Assembly: GCA_030686995.1 (NCBI GenBank)
Contig: CM060704.1
Location: 109,622,542-109,686,541, forward strand
Direction: 5' to 3'
Source: Artemisia argyi
Lineage: Eukaryota > Streptophyta > Magnoliopsida > Asterales > Asteraceae
Length of the DNA: 64,000 nucleotides
Shown here: positions 20,421-33,859 of the stretch, in pieces
How positions within the stretch are numbered: the first letter of the stretch is position 1
Layout of the letters: every line of letters begins with the position of its first letter
Notes under the pieces: model-generated
The model's input: the letters and a program-made list of their open reading frames with translations, nothing else
Told to the model about the DNA's origin: nothing
Database searches by the model: none
Position numbers and translations under genes: made by a program

Positions 20421-23278
20421 AGTCATGCGAAAAGCAGTTTGATGACGTACCTATCGTTAGGGATTTCCCTGAAGTATTCCCTGAAGAATTACCTGGTATT
20501 CCACCCGTACGTCAAGTAGAATTTCAGATTGAACTAGTGCCTGGAGCGGCACCAGTAGCTAAAGCACCTTATACGCTAGCGCCATCTGAAATGGAAGAGT
20601 TGTCATAACAACTAAAGGAATTATCGGATAAAGGATTTATTCGACCAAGCTCATCACCTTGGAGAGCTCCAATTTTGTTCGTTAAGAAGAAGGATGGATC
20701 CTTTCGAATGTGCATCGATTACCGGGAGTTGAATAAACTTATGGTAAAGAATCGATATCCATTACCTCGAATTGATGATCTGTTTGACCAATTGCAAGGA
20801 TCAAGTGTGTACTCAAAAATTGATCTGAGATCAGGATATCATCAGCTAAGAGTTCGAGAAGAAGATATTCCGAAAACTGCATTCAGAACGCGCTATGGTC
20901 ACTACGAATTTCAAGTAATGCCGTTCGGTCTGACCAATGCACCAGCAGTTTTCATGGATTTAATGAATCGAGTATGCAAACCTTACTTGGATAAGTTTGT
21001 AATAGTATTCATCGACGATATTTTGATCTACTCTCACAACAAAGAAGAACACGCGGGACATTTACAAATTATTCTAGAACTGCTCAAGAAGGAAGAATTG
21101 TACGCTAAGTTCTCTAAGTGCGACTTTTGGATTCACATCGTACAGTTTTTAGGACACATCATCGATAGTCAAGGCATTCACGTACACCCTGCAAAGATTG
21201 AGGCTGTTAAAGGTTGGTCATCTCCTACAAACCCCAAGGAGATTCGTCAATTTTTAGGTCTCGCAGGTTACTACCGAAGATTTATAGAAGGATTCTCCAA
21301 GATTGCAAAACCTTTGACTAAACTGACCCAAAAGAATGAGAAGTACATCTGGGAAGAAAAGGAAGAAGCAGCCTTCCAGTTGTTAAAACAAAAGCTTTGT
21401 GAAGCTCCAATATTAGCCCTCCCAGAAGGATACGAGGACTTTATAGTATATTGCGACGCATCTTATCATGGACTAGGAGCAGTCTTGATGCAAAGAAGCA
21501 AAGTGATAGCTTATGCATCCCGCCAACTGAAGAAACATGAGGAAAACTACACGACTCATGACTTGGAGTTAGGAGCTGTAGTGTTTGCGCTCAAGTTATG
21601 GAGACACTACTTATATGGCACCAAATGTACCGTATACACCGACCACAAGAGTCTTCAACACATTTTGGATCAGAAGGATTTGAATATGAGGCAACGTCGC
21701 TGGCTAGAGTTGCTCAGCGATTATGATTGTGAGATCCGTTACCACCCAGGAAAGGCTAATGTAGTAGCAGATGCGTTAAGCTGAAAAGAACGATTGAAAC
21801 CCCTTCGAGTTAGATCACTAGGGATGACTATCCACTCACCCCTTCCATCCCAAATCCTTACCGCGCAGAACGAAGCACTTAAAGAAGAAAACCGACCCAA
21901 AGAAAAGATTTACGGTATGCCCGAGAATAAGAATGGTTTCGTGAAGAAATCCGACGGAACACTATGTTTCAAGGACAGAAGTTGGATCCCTATGATTGGA
22001 GGTATTCGTGAACTCATCATGTATGAGTCCCACAAATCAAAATACTCCATTCATCCAGGTTCCGATAAGATGTATCAGGATTTAAAGAGACTATATTGGT
22101 GGCCAAACATGAAGGCTGACATCGCAGAATATGTCAGTAAATGTTTGACATGTTCAAGGGTAAAGGCAGAACATCAGAAACCTTCAGGCTTACTTGTACA
22201 ACCAGAACTTCCTATGTGGAAATGGGAACGAATCACTATGGACTTCATCACCAAACTCCCAAGAACCTCATCCGGACACGACACAATATGGGTTATTGTG
22301 GATCGTCTAACAAAATCCGCACATTTTTTACCTATCAAAGAAACCGATGAGATGAATACACTTGCTCAGATATATGTGAAGGAAATTGTCACTCGACATG
22401 GAGTACCAATTTCGATTATCTCGGATCGAGATAGTCGTTTCACCTCTCACTTTTGGAAGTCATTACAGAAAGCCTTAGGAACTAAACTAGATATGAGCAC
22501 AGCATACCACCCTCAAACTGATGGTCAAAGTGAAAGAATTATCCAAACCTTGGAAGATATGCTCCGAGCATGCGTTATCGAGTTTGGAAAAGGTTGGGAT
22601 AAGCACTTACCATTAGCAGAGTTTTCATACAACAATAGTTACCACGCTAGTATAAAAGCAGCACCCTTCGAAGCACTGTATGGTTGAAAGTGCAGATCGC
22701 CCGTCTGTTGGGCAGAAGTCGGAGAAAGACAACTTATAGGACCAGACCTTGTTAGGGAAACAACCGAGAAAATTGTTAATATTAAGCAACGATTACAAGC
22801 AGCCCGAGACCGACAGAAAAGCTACGCAGACCTAAAAAGGAAACCCATGGAATTTCAAATAAGAGACAGAGTCTTATTGAAAGTATCTCCCTGGAAGGGA
22901 ATGGTACGATTTGGAAAGCATGGAAAGTTGAACCCCAGATACATCGGTCCATTCAAAATCCTGGAAAGGATAGGACCCGTGGCTTATAGACTAGAACTAC
23001 CCGAAGAACTTAGTCAGATTCACGACACCTTTCATGTGTCAAACCTTAAGAAGTGTTTATCCGATGAATCTCTCGTGATTCCATTGAAAGAGATTCGACT
23101 AGATGATAACCTTATCTTTACCGAGGAACCCATTGAAATCATGGATAGAGAAGTCAAACAACTAAAACAAAACCGTATCCCTATTGTCAAAGTTCGTTGG
23201 GACTCCAAGCGAGGACCGGAATATACCTGGGAGCGCGAGGATCAGATTCGCTCCAAGTACCCACATCTCTTCACCTAA
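20421..23278 (+). pseudogene. pol: RT, RNase H, integrase and chromodomain-like tail of element A, unit 1
   Basis: It continues the frame broken at 9013. [32 protein letters not shown] and catalytic FIDDILIYS (about 20675-21050). RNase [25 protein letters not shown] and ADALS (about 21440-21781). Integrase: HHCC zinc finger with H..H and CLTC, then catalytic Asp in TMDF, Asp in ISDRDSRF, Glu in GQSERI (about 22000-22690). The C-terminal part has [11 protein letters not shown] and a chromodomain-like tail (IEIMDREV...[16 protein letters not shown] region, about 23125-23275). In-frame stops are TAA 20606-20608 (GAA in unit 2), TGA 21782-21784 and TGA 22685-22687 (both likely CGA originally). 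The proteins would make and integrate cDNA; this copy cannot. Confidence 0.92.
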
Positions 23279-23328
23279 GACACCCTCGACAACTATCTTA
23301 GACTACAATTCCGGGACGGAATTCCCTG

Positions 23329-23342
23329 TAAGAGGTAGGTAA
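23329..23342 (+). other. Putative polypurine tract, element A
   Basis: The purine-rich AAGAGGTAGGTAA stretch directly before the A LTR is interrupted by thymines, so it is weaker than in B and C. Confidence 0.4.
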
Positions 23343-25600
23343 TGTAACCTCTCGTAAATTTCCCTTACGATTAGTAAATGCAAACAAATAAATAAAAACG
23401 ATGTTATGATAAATTAACACCATTTTAAGGGTAACAAAATTTTTTTTTGATATGGCTTGATATTGAACCACTACGATAACTGTGATTGACCGTTTACCCA
23501 GGAACGATGCTTACACACAACCTAGGTTGCCTATAATTATTGCGAACGATAAATAATTATATAACGCGTTTATATTTAATAATACGTTTCGTTTAAATAA
23601 CGTATACTATTTATATATTCCCCGAACCTACGAAACTTCCCAAGAACGCTCACTAATATTTTTGAACTTCGACACAATAATCGAAACACCCCAGGTGGCC
23701 CCCCAACACCCTTTGGGCCTCGTAATCCAATACATAACCAAACGGACCAGTTTTATTCTTTCTTTTGTTTTGGGCCGACACACAAAACCAGAGCCCAGTT
23801 ACAAGCCCAAACGCACCCCTTTTGTTATTTTAGTTTTGTTTCTGCCAGTCTCGACACTCCCAAACGCACCCTAGTATTCTACGATTTCTACACATAACGA
23901 ACCTATTTTATTACACATTATGATTTACCTAGTGCCCAAGATACACACTAGACATAAACATTACTCACTCACTTTTGTTTACTACCCTAAAAACGTTCAA
24001 AGTAAATCACCAAACGTTCCAAGGAGATAAGACCAAAAACGTGTCAAGACATTCCTTTCTCACCACCCATGCTCTCCAATCCCATCTAAATGAACAATGT
24101 GCAAACATGAAACGTCAGGAATGAATAGGGATTTACTTACACAAGATCTAGCCATGTAAACAATCGATTGGGCATTGTTTGTGGCAATACTATTCGCCCT
24201 CACATGCTACACCAACACTTGTAAGCCTACCTTGTTTCTACTCTTCAAAAACTGCCCATATAAGACCTCCCATGCAACCTTGGACGTTACATGCACTTAA
24301 ACACACCACTACACATAAAATACCAACGAGAAGAAGTAATGGAGGGATGAACGGATTGCTAGGAGAACCACATCTCACAACAAACCTAGGACGTCAAGCA
24401 AAGTACCTCTTGGACCATTGGAACAACGTGAAGTGAACCACGGAGCTGTTGATCCATCACACGAACCATACACTCGTTTTACACCACCTTTTCTAGGTGA
24501 GGTGAGATCACGAACTTTTCTTTCTATTTTTATATATACGTATGAGTATACTATGCACAATCACTTGGAACCTATAAATCGTAAATCTTAAAAACAACGT
24601 ATACATTTTATGTGTTATACTATTTCTTAGTTATGGCATTAACGAGTATCTATAATAATATTGAACTTATATTAATGAATACATACTAAAAATCACACGT
24701 TTCTAAGTTGTAGTGAACCTATACGATTTTTACTAAAACACTTAGTTTATTTTCAAACTTTATAAAGTTTACATATTGAGTTTTGGCCTACACTTTGGCC
24801 TCGCCATTCTAAATTTCAACACACGACCCATTAATATTTTTGTACGATCTATTAGCCTAGCTTGTAAAGAAACGAGAATGATAAATAATACAACTTAACA
24901 ACACCGTTTGATCACCTAACGAGACTTAAAGCAAATCGCTATTAGAACCAGTTTTCAGAAACATTAAAAACCTTACGTGGGCCAAAAAGCCCAAAAAGCT
25001 TATTTTAGCTTATTACGATAAGCTAGGAGTATAAGCTATTTTGAAACGCTTTTATAACTTAAAATGATGGATTTCGACTAACCTAGTGTTCCCCCAAACC
25101 TCTTGGATCATAAAATCTTAACGGGCCCTTATTTTGGCTCGTTAAGCCCACTAAATGAAATAAGCTAATAAAAAGCTAATAAGCTGTGAAAATAAGCTTT
25201 TCTAAACATTCTGAGCTTAATGAAATAATAAAAATGCTAAGTTTTGAATTTGGTAAAGTTTGGACTATTTTTGCAAATGTTCGAAGGTTAGGGACTAGAA
25301 TTGCCAAAATTGTAAACTTGGGTGAAAAGTATAAAAACTGTTTTTCTAAAGGGTATAAACTGTAAATATTGAAACTTAGGGATAATGAATGTAAATATTT
25401 GATATTTGGACTAAAAATGTAAATATATATAACTTTTGGACTAACGACGTAAATGTTTTCCGTTAAGGGTAAAAAGTGTAAAATTGAGAAACATGAAGGA
25501 TTGAATAGTAATGTTGATTTTAATAAAAACTTTATATATATTTATACTTATATATATATATTTGAATATATATTAAAACGATAAATAATAAAACGTAACT

Positions 25601-25674
<74 letters not shown>

Positions 25675-26601
25675 CGAATAAAACAATACGTAACCATTAT
25701 TTATTTTTATACGACGTAACACATCACGTATGCACTTTATCGATTTCTTATAATTAATAATAAACGTTTGCAATAAAACGAGACTTAAGAAACGTGCCAT
25801 ATCTTTTAGGTTGTGTGTGAAGCCGTTGCCTTGCATCGTTGAGATTACAATTGTTCTACTATCCTACTAAGGTGAGTTCATAGCCCACACTTAACTGATT
25901 TCTGTGGGGGGGATACATGCTCAAAAACCGAACACAAGTCTTTTCCTGATCTTATTATTGCTTAAGTAGCTATTGCCAAAAGTCCCTCGATCATGAACCT
26001 TAATCACTTGAAAAGTGAACGTAAATAATTGTGAATAGATCTATTAGGGATTGACAATCCCCATTTGGTTGCTAGAGGAAAGTCACCAAATGCACGTTAT
26101 TTGAATATAATAGGTTACTGGCAAATACCTATCTTGGGGGCTATATATTTTACATCATTATTATGAAAATATTGATGTCTGTTGAATCGTTGAGTGTCAT
26201 GAGCTTAATGCAAAAATGAATGTGATTTCTAACTTGTTTATTTGTATCGATATTACAATAAACATCTATCTCTTGTGTTCAAACTCTTAGATATAAACCT
26301 ATGAATTTCACTCAACTTTTGTTGACTTTTAGCATGTTTATCTCAGGTAACTAAATGGGATGGATGGCAACGGCACGAAGTGGGCAAATAAAGAAACGTT
26401 TATTTCTCTTTAAATAAAACTTGTTGTTAAATAACGAATTCTCTTGGAATTATAAATATTTGGTATTTTAAATAAAACTTAAAACGATCACTTGAATCGT
26501 TTTCTATAATTGTGACGAAAGATCCACAATATAATACCCCAAAAGTCTTCCGCTGACATTTTAAGTCTTCCGCTGTATTGATCGATTTTGGGGGTGTTAT
26601 A
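23343..26601 (+). repeat. Element A LTR shared between unit 1 and unit 2
   Basis: 3259 bp, TGTAAC to GTTATA. It acts as the 3' LTR of unit 1 and also as the 5' LTR of unit 2, because a PBS and a full second interior follow without host DNA. Its intron-like and hairpin elements match those at 5062-5536. Confidence 0.93.
25604..25671. repeat. (TA)n microsatellite in shared A LTR
   Basis: A pure TA run of about 68 bp, orthologous to 4779-4856. Confidence 0.97.
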
Positions 26602-26604
26602 GAT

Positions 26605-26616
26605 TGGCATCAGAGC
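26605..26616 (+). other. Primer-binding site, element A unit 2
   Basis: TGGCATCAGAGC, identical to unit 1, followed by the same post-PBS hairpin. Confidence 0.85.
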
Positions 26617-26822
26617 TACGGTTATAGTGAACCAAGTGTTTTTGGGAACATTGGACTATAACTACACTTTAAACGGGACAAAATTTTCATAAAATACCAT
26701 CCTACGCCCTTCGTGCCTACGCATCCCAGTAATTGGTAAAAAGTATTATTTACCTTTATAGCATTTTTAAATTGGTTATAATTATGCTTACATTTACTAA
26801 TCGGGAAATTTATTACAGTATC

Positions 26823-27875
26823 ATGTCTTCGAACACCCACCCTATCAGCTTGTCCTCAAACTCAGGAACTGAAGATGTTACTTCAGCCTATGCTACCTCA
26901 CCTATGCCTATGTCTCCTGCTACCGACAGATACATGCAAAGCCAGCAATTTCTGCCAGCATCTGACACAGAGGCTTCTCCTCTGGCAACATCTGGTCCGA
27001 TTCGCCGATCTAGGCAAATTAGACAACTTCAACCGTATGAAGCAAGTACTGCTGTACCAGCACCAGCTCTTGTCATACCACCTGAATCAGTTGTGCCATC
27101 ACCACCTGCACCACCAGTAATACCACCAGTACCAACTATCTTCTACAGCCAAACTACTACTGTGCCACTAACACCATCACCTATAGTATCACCTCCACTA
27201 GCATCACCACCAGCACCTTACCGAAGTGTCCCTCTAACACCTCACCGAAAGATTTACCCAATCCGCCCAACCGCCTCAGAATCTAGTATTCACCGTAGTC
27301 GCCGAAGGACCCACAAACGGGCAGATGCTCGTAAATGGTCTTTCTTATTGCCCATTATGTGATATTGGAGATCTCAAGAAGGAACACCAACAACAAGGGA
27401 ACTTGGGGAAAGTTCTTACTCTACCTCCCGAATACTGCCAGTCACTGGGGAACCCATACACCATACCATACCATTGTTAGTTGCAAGAATGGTTCGCCAC
27501 GAAGACCGACTTGATTCCATCGCTAGTATACTCAACAAGATTCCACAGGAACTTCTAGAAACCTTTGAAGATGACATGAACAGTCTCATAATTGGTCATC
27601 TTGCAGTAGAGGATAAGGTCGAAAAGTTGGATTCTCTATTTTGGGAATCAATGGAATTCATAGGAGCTCTTTGTGGGGCTAACACTTCAACCGAAATAGC
27701 ATTGGGGACTTTAGACCGAGAAATTGAAAGGATCAATACTGAAAACCTACGCCTTAGGCAAGCCCTGCTAGAAGCTCGAGAAAGGGAGAGAGCTCGAGAT
27801 CAAACCATGGAAACCATGTCCACTGCCATTCAAGAACTCCAAAACCGCCTAGACAAGGCCTTAGGAAAACCATGA
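26823..27875 (+). pseudogene. Extra ORF1 upstream of gag (element A, unit 2)
   Basis: The better-preserved copy of ORF1. It is open from MSSNTHP through the proline-rich stretch and the Arg-rich patch (HRSRRRTHKR) to a TGA at 27360-27362. The same frame then continues through the coiled-coil half to 27875. The single stop is shared with unit 1 and so predates the duplication. The remaining layout (Ser-rich, Pro-rich, basic, coiled coil) gives no enzymatic clue; a nucleic-acid or Gag partner role is only a guess. Confidence 0.6.
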
Positions 27876-28211
27876 GACCACCACCTTGTTAAGAAAAATC
27901 AATGTCCTACAGATAAGAATATCTTGTCGTGTTTTGTAAACATTTGCACAAGTACAAATAAGTGTTGTAACACCGTGACATTGATTTATGGAAGTTTATT
28001 TTATCTTTATTTACGTTGCATTATATCGTAATATATTGGTTCATACAGGTCAAACTTATTCGTTATGTATGTCATCCCAACATACGAAAACTTACGATGA
28101 TCGAATCATTGTAACTACGACCTATATTTAACTATTCATTACTCGATATGTATTTTCAACGTGATAAGATTATTATAAATGTTCTAATAATATACCTTCT
28201 TTTATAGCAAT

Positions 28212-29823
28212 ATGGGTAGAACTAGGAGAACAACCACGAACGCAGCACCAGCAAACCCCGAAGTTATGACCCCGGCTGTAATCCAGCAAGCAATCGCTGA
28301 CGGCGTTAATGCCGTTTTAGCTTAACAAAACCGTAATAGAGACGGAAATGCACCGGCACCCCGCTACTGCACATACAAAGACTTCATAGCATGTCAACCT
28401 ACGTATTTCAAAGGAATTGAAGGAGTGTCGGAATTAGCTCAATGGTTTGAAAGAAGTGAAACTGTTTTCCAAAGGAGTGGATGCTCGGAAAACAACAAGG
28501 TAAGCTTCGCAACGGGAACACTAATGCAAGACGCTCTATCCTGGTGGAACTCTACCGTTCAAACACTAGGAGCAGAAGCAGCACATCAGCTTACTTGGAT
28601 TGAATTCAAGGCTAAAATACTAAAGAAGTATTGTCCCCGTTCCGAACTGCGAAAACTCGAAGATGAGTTCCATGCCTTAATAGTGAAAGGAGTTGATTTG
28701 AGAAGTTACAACCGGAGATTCCAAGAACTTAGAATACTATGCCCTACCATGGTACCCGATCATGAGAAGACATTAGAGAAATATGTCGAAGGACTCCCTA
28801 GGAGTATTGAAGGAAATGTCACCTCAGCAAATCCGCCAACCTTGGAAGCAGCAATGGAACTTGCTCAGAAACTTCTAGATCGAGAAGTGAAATACAATGA
28901 ACTTAAAAGGAAATTGGACGATAAAAGAACCACTCACCATCACAACAACCAGCAAAGCTACAACAGTCATCACCGCAACAACAACCAACGCAACAGTAAT
29001 CGGAACCACCAACCATATCACAACACTCGAAGCACTCAGCAGCAGAATCAAAGACAAGAAAAACCCCGAGTCTACACCGCTACGGAAGGTGTAGGGTACA
29101 ACGGATAGAAACCTCTGTGCCAGCGATGCAAACTTCATCACGAGGGTCGTTGTACCGTCCGATGTGACAAATGTCATAAAATCGGTCATCAAACCAGAAA
29201 CTGTAGGATTCCTGCTACGGGAAGCAACACATTAGCTGTACCACCCACTTGTTTCGGATGCGGAGAAGTAGGACACATCCGGAGAAACTGCCCAAAAGGA
29301 AACGAACCAGCCAACGCCCAAGCTAGGGTATACCTACTCGGAGATGGAAACGAACCCGATGTAGTCACCGGTACGTTTCTACTAAACCATCATAATGCTA
29401 GAGTATTGTTTGATTCGGGCGCCGATAAGAGTTTTATATCAGATACGTTTGCCCCTTTACTTAATGTTACCCCCTCTAAGCTAAACACCACCTACGAAGT
29501 CGAAATGGCTGACGGGAATTTAATAGACACCAATACCATCATGAAAGATTGCACCCTAACCTTATCCGAAAAACCTTTTGCCATTGATCTTATGCCGGTT
29601 CAACTTGGTAGTTTCGACGCTATCGTCGGCATGGATTGGCTATCCCACCATCGTGCTAGGATTCACTGTGACGAAAAGGCCGTCCATATACCACTCAAGG
29701 ATGAAACACTCATTGTCCAGGGCGACAAAAGCAAACCTCGATATGGAATTATCTCATGTATGCGAGTAATAAAATACATGAAAGAAGGATGTCAAGTATT
29801 TATGGCTCAAGTTATGGAAAGTA
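28212..29823 (+). pseudogene. gag-pro: Gag and protease of element A, unit 2
   Basis: Same domains as unit 1: capsid region, His/Asn-rich linker, three zinc knuckles and protease DSGADKSF. Stops are TAA 28323-28325 (GAA in unit 1) and TAG 29106-29108 (CAG in unit 1). The unit 1 Gag stop is absent here. The two units have thus decayed independently since duplication. The frame is cut at 29823 by the B2 LTR. Confidence 0.85.
29819..29823 (+). repeat. Target-site duplication of B2, left copy (AAGTA)
   Basis: Same site as in unit 1; the right copy is at 59343-59347, on the far side of the expanded B array. Confidence 0.92.
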
Positions 29824-32817
29824 TGTCACAACTCGTAATTTCCGGTCATTTTCCAAACCTCGACAATTTACTATTCACAAGTTACTATTCATCGATCACT
29901 ATTCATCGTTTTCGAGGTCAATTTGACATTCTGAGAAGCGTTCAGAAATTTTACTATTCACTTGACACTATTCATTTCCGGAAGAAATGTCACTATTCAC
30001 GTGTATTACTCATGTCATCGTAAATTTAGTTTACGAGTATTCAAATTCGCGTAACCGTATTGGTTCAGGTGCGAACTCATGCATTATCATTTGGTACATC
30101 TCATACGGACTAGAAATAGTCTGCATATCATCTTTATGGCACTTGCATACTATTCCACTCGTAGGATAATTAAATTAGTACTTTTGGTATAATTAACTTT
30201 TACTTATAATTATTTCTATATAAACGTTAACAAATGATCAATAATGTGACTAACACGTCCCACACTCCCGACTATGATCCCAATATATTTTTATATTCAT
30301 TTTTATAATATAAAAATTATAACATTAATTTACCCGGTGTTTTGGAAATTTATTTAATTTATATCGTACGCCTAATTCATTTACGACGGTTTTCGTAAAA
30401 ACTAAACAATAATCATCCAAACACTCAATATTGATACCCAACATATTTTTACAATTTTTACAACTTTATTTTATCCCGGTTAACTCCGTTAAAATTTATT
30501 TTTAGTTAACTCGGTACCCGGTACACCTTAAAACTACAAATAAATACACAAATCATCACCTATTACCACAAATTCTTACACAACCCATCATTTTTCTTCC
30601 TTCCTCCATCTTGCCGCCCCTCCCCTCCTTACCAATCAACTTACACACTTGAATTTCCTACTAACTCATTAAAACCTTGTCATAACTTGTCTAGAATAGA
30701 AAATATAAAAACATAAAACTACACTTTTTCATTCATTTCCAAAATCAAAACAAGTAAACTTTCTCTTTTCTCTCTTCTCTTGTGGTGTTCGGCCAAGGAT
30801 CAAGGAGCAAGAAAACATCATCAACTTTCCAAGAAAAAATATATAAACAAGATCATCTAAGGTTCCTTTAAGGGTTTTGCAATACAAACTTAAGGATTTC
30901 CTAACTTTCCACCATCATAAACCCATCTATCTTTCAAGTAAGTGTATGAAACCTATTTTTATAATTTTACCAAGCTTTTATAATACTCATATGATTTATA
31001 TACAAGATCTACATGCATAAGTTACTTATACCACTTTATTTTATAAACTTTTAACTTTTGAGCCATAGAAATAGATTATAGGTAGATCCTTGTTAGATCC
31101 ACTTGATTTTTGATGTTTAGGAACCCATGACACCCTAAGAAGGTGTATGGTAGGATTAGACTAGTTTTGTGGTGATTGAAAGTGGTTTGGTTGAAGTTGG
31201 AACAAGTTAGAAACTAGGAAAATCTATTTTTAACACTTTCAAAATGTTGCTGTCCCTTTTTGGAAAACGTGGAAAGATCAGGGGCAAGGGTGTAACTTTT
31301 GACCAAAGATTTAGAAAATACTCTCCGATACGAAACTATAGCCGAAAACGGGGATAAAAACGAGTTAATAACGAAGGAGATATGATTTTTGTAAATTTAA
31401 CGACGAAAACTATTTTCTGAAAAACTGCATGCTGTTTGACAGTTTTCGACGGGCAAATATAGGCATTAAACGTAACCTAGAGGAGCCGAGTTATCAAAAA
31501 TATATTAGTACTTACTAAAACGAATCCATGGACATAAAGGACGAGTAAAATGAGCTTAAAACGACCAAGTTATACACATTTTAATATCGTCAAAACTATA
31601 TACATATATATATAGTCACTACTAGAAAAATAATAACTTATGTACTAAATGGTATATTTTCTAGAAATATTACTAAGGACTATATTCTTAACAAATGAAA
31701 TACGTATGACCCAAAAGAATATTTATACGACATAACGACGTTATTTTAAGGTTTTCGATACGAGGAATATAACGCTAACATTTTTATACGAGATAATACG
31801 ACAAGTTATATACTTCCCTATTTGGACTTATTTTTCCTAAGTATGGAAACTATTTTACTATGACAATAACGAGTATTTCCAAATTACGAGTGGTATAGGT
31901 ATCATGTGCATGTGCATTCATTACATTACGGCTTGATCTAAATTAGATCACGATTATCCATTTAGGTTGCGGCTAGAGTTCGCGCCTCATTGTCCCGACT
32001 ACTTTACCATCGTTGTACCATCTTAGTACTATCACTCCAGGTGAGTCTTCATAGCCCCGTTTTTAGTACTTATTTGATTTTAAATCCCACGGGGGAGAAT
32101 ACATTGCACAATTATTTTTTTTTTGTACATGCCCAAGTATTAAATTCCATACATTGCTTAAGTTGTTAGTACTATCACTTCAAGTCCCCTTTATTATCAT
32201 GGACCGTTAATTATATTGCCAAGCGAGAGTTAGTGGATAGATCTATCGAGGGTGACTCCTCCATTCGTGTTTGGGTTGCTCCATAAGGAAAACGAATGCA
32301 TTTCATGTCTGAATAATTTGAGTGCCTGATAAACACTCCTTTGGGGCCAATTTTAGTACGTCGAGCTTCGGTGCCATGAGCTTAAGAGACAATGTAGCTT
32401 TTTGACATTTTAGTACTTTACTTTATACTTGTGGTTAATGTACATACGATTTAACTTATAAACCTATGATTATTCACCAACTTTACGTTGACCGTTTTTT
32501 TTTCGCAATGTATTTCTCAGGTAACTAAGGTAGTTCATGTGCATACATTTGGACCTTCATGGAGTCGCGGAGTCGACGCGTCTCACCTTATATTTTCTGC
32601 ACTTATGAAACGTTTGATCTTGTGGAACTTATTTTAACTAAATTGGCAATAACTTTTGGGACCTAAGTTTTGTCAACTCTGAATGTTTTAAATGATCAAA
32701 CGCTGTGTTTTCTAAACGACACTTTAGGTCGTTCAATGTAACTGTAACGATGGTGCTATGACAGTCACCCCCAGGTATTCCATTCCGCTGCCATTCAGGT
32801 ATTTTGGGGGTGTGACA
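29824..32817 (+). repeat. Element B2 left LTR
   Basis: 2994 bp, TGTCACA to TGTGACA. The start array has one ACTATTCATCA unit fewer than the B1 5' LTR. Confidence 0.94.
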
Positions 32818-32820
32818 GAT

Positions 32821-32832
32821 TGGCATCAGAGC
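32821..32832 (+). other. Primer-binding site, B2 first interior
   Basis: TGGCATCAGAGC, followed by the same GGTTATAG/CTATAACC hairpin as B1. Confidence 0.85.
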
Positions 32833-33018
32833 TAAGGTTATAGCGAACTAGGATGTATCATGGACCCTAGACTATAACCACATCATCATAGCATCTCATC
32901 ATTTCATCATAGGTGCATATTCACTATACATGTTGTTTTACGCACACACTGTACGAGTTATTCATACCCATACTCATATATATATATGATGATTATATTG
33001 ACCTGGTTCACACGTGAC

Positions 33019-33288
33019 ATGTCTTCAGATACCCACGCTGTTATCCTTTCGTCGGATTCCGACATTGAAGATGCCTTGTCATCTTCCACTACCATTATAC
33101 CACCAGTTGTACTTACACCACCATTAGCACTATTGAATTGTCATAAGAGCAAGGTTCTCATGCAGCCTATACATAGAATGCCGTTTGGTAGAGTATTCAG
33201 ACTTAATTTTAATGGACTTATTAGGATGCTTATTACAAGGGAGATAGCATGTTTTCTTTCCTTCACTAGTAGGACGCTTACTACTTAG
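33019..33288 (+). pseudogene. Decayed ORF1, B2 first interior
   Basis: MSSDTHAVIL start as in B1, then loss of similarity. A deletion of about 130 bp relative to B1 lies just downstream, near 33337. Confidence 0.45.
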
Positions 33289-33859
33289 GTACAACCACCA
33301 TCGTTGGTTACTTATTACACTATTGGTCGTCCCATAGAATACCACCATTGTCAGTTTCCTTTTCCATTTTCACTTGCCATGAATTAGATAACGCCTTGTG
33401 GATAATACCAAGAATTACGGACTCAACAGGAACATCCGCAGATTCCTTAGAATTAGTTTGGAACCTACACTATCTAGGACTTGATCGATGCACAACTACA
33501 TATACCACTTCAGGACTATCTCGACCTTATGATGCCATAAACCTGATTTCACTTAGAGGGACTACAGGAAATCTTTAAACTAGACTTATATCTTTACTAG
33601 CTTTTACTATTATCCTAAACACGGGAAGTGTGACATAGTTAAAGAAACTTGTAGTATTTTGATTGTTGTACAAACGGAATCATCAAGTATTGACTCTACT
33701 ATAGGGGAATGGTTGTGCTATCTATGATATTGGTCCATATAAACCGAAACCTTCATGTATTATATTCATGTGTTATGAATAGGATGATCCTTATTACCTA
33801 TAGATTCTCATGGTCTCTTATGATTTGATGGAAGTAGATTTAAGCAAACCACTCCAAGC

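Larger units (their letters stand above)
2518..26601 (+). mobile_element. Element A, unit 1: Ty3/gypsy chromovirus (Tekay/Del-like), split by element B
   Basis: The order is LTR (2518-5791), PBS, extra ORF1, gag-pro, nested B (9014-20415), pol, LTR (23343-26601). With B and one AAGTA copy removed, gag-pro-pol is a single frame of about 1490 codons from 7402 to 23278. The domain order PR-RT-RNase H-IN plus a C-terminal chromodomain-like segment identifies a chromovirus. LTRs above 3 kb and the Gag style favour Tekay/Del. Four in-frame stops make this copy non-autonomous. The right LTR is followed by another A interior instead of host DNA, so this is the left member of a tandem. Confidence 0.9.
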
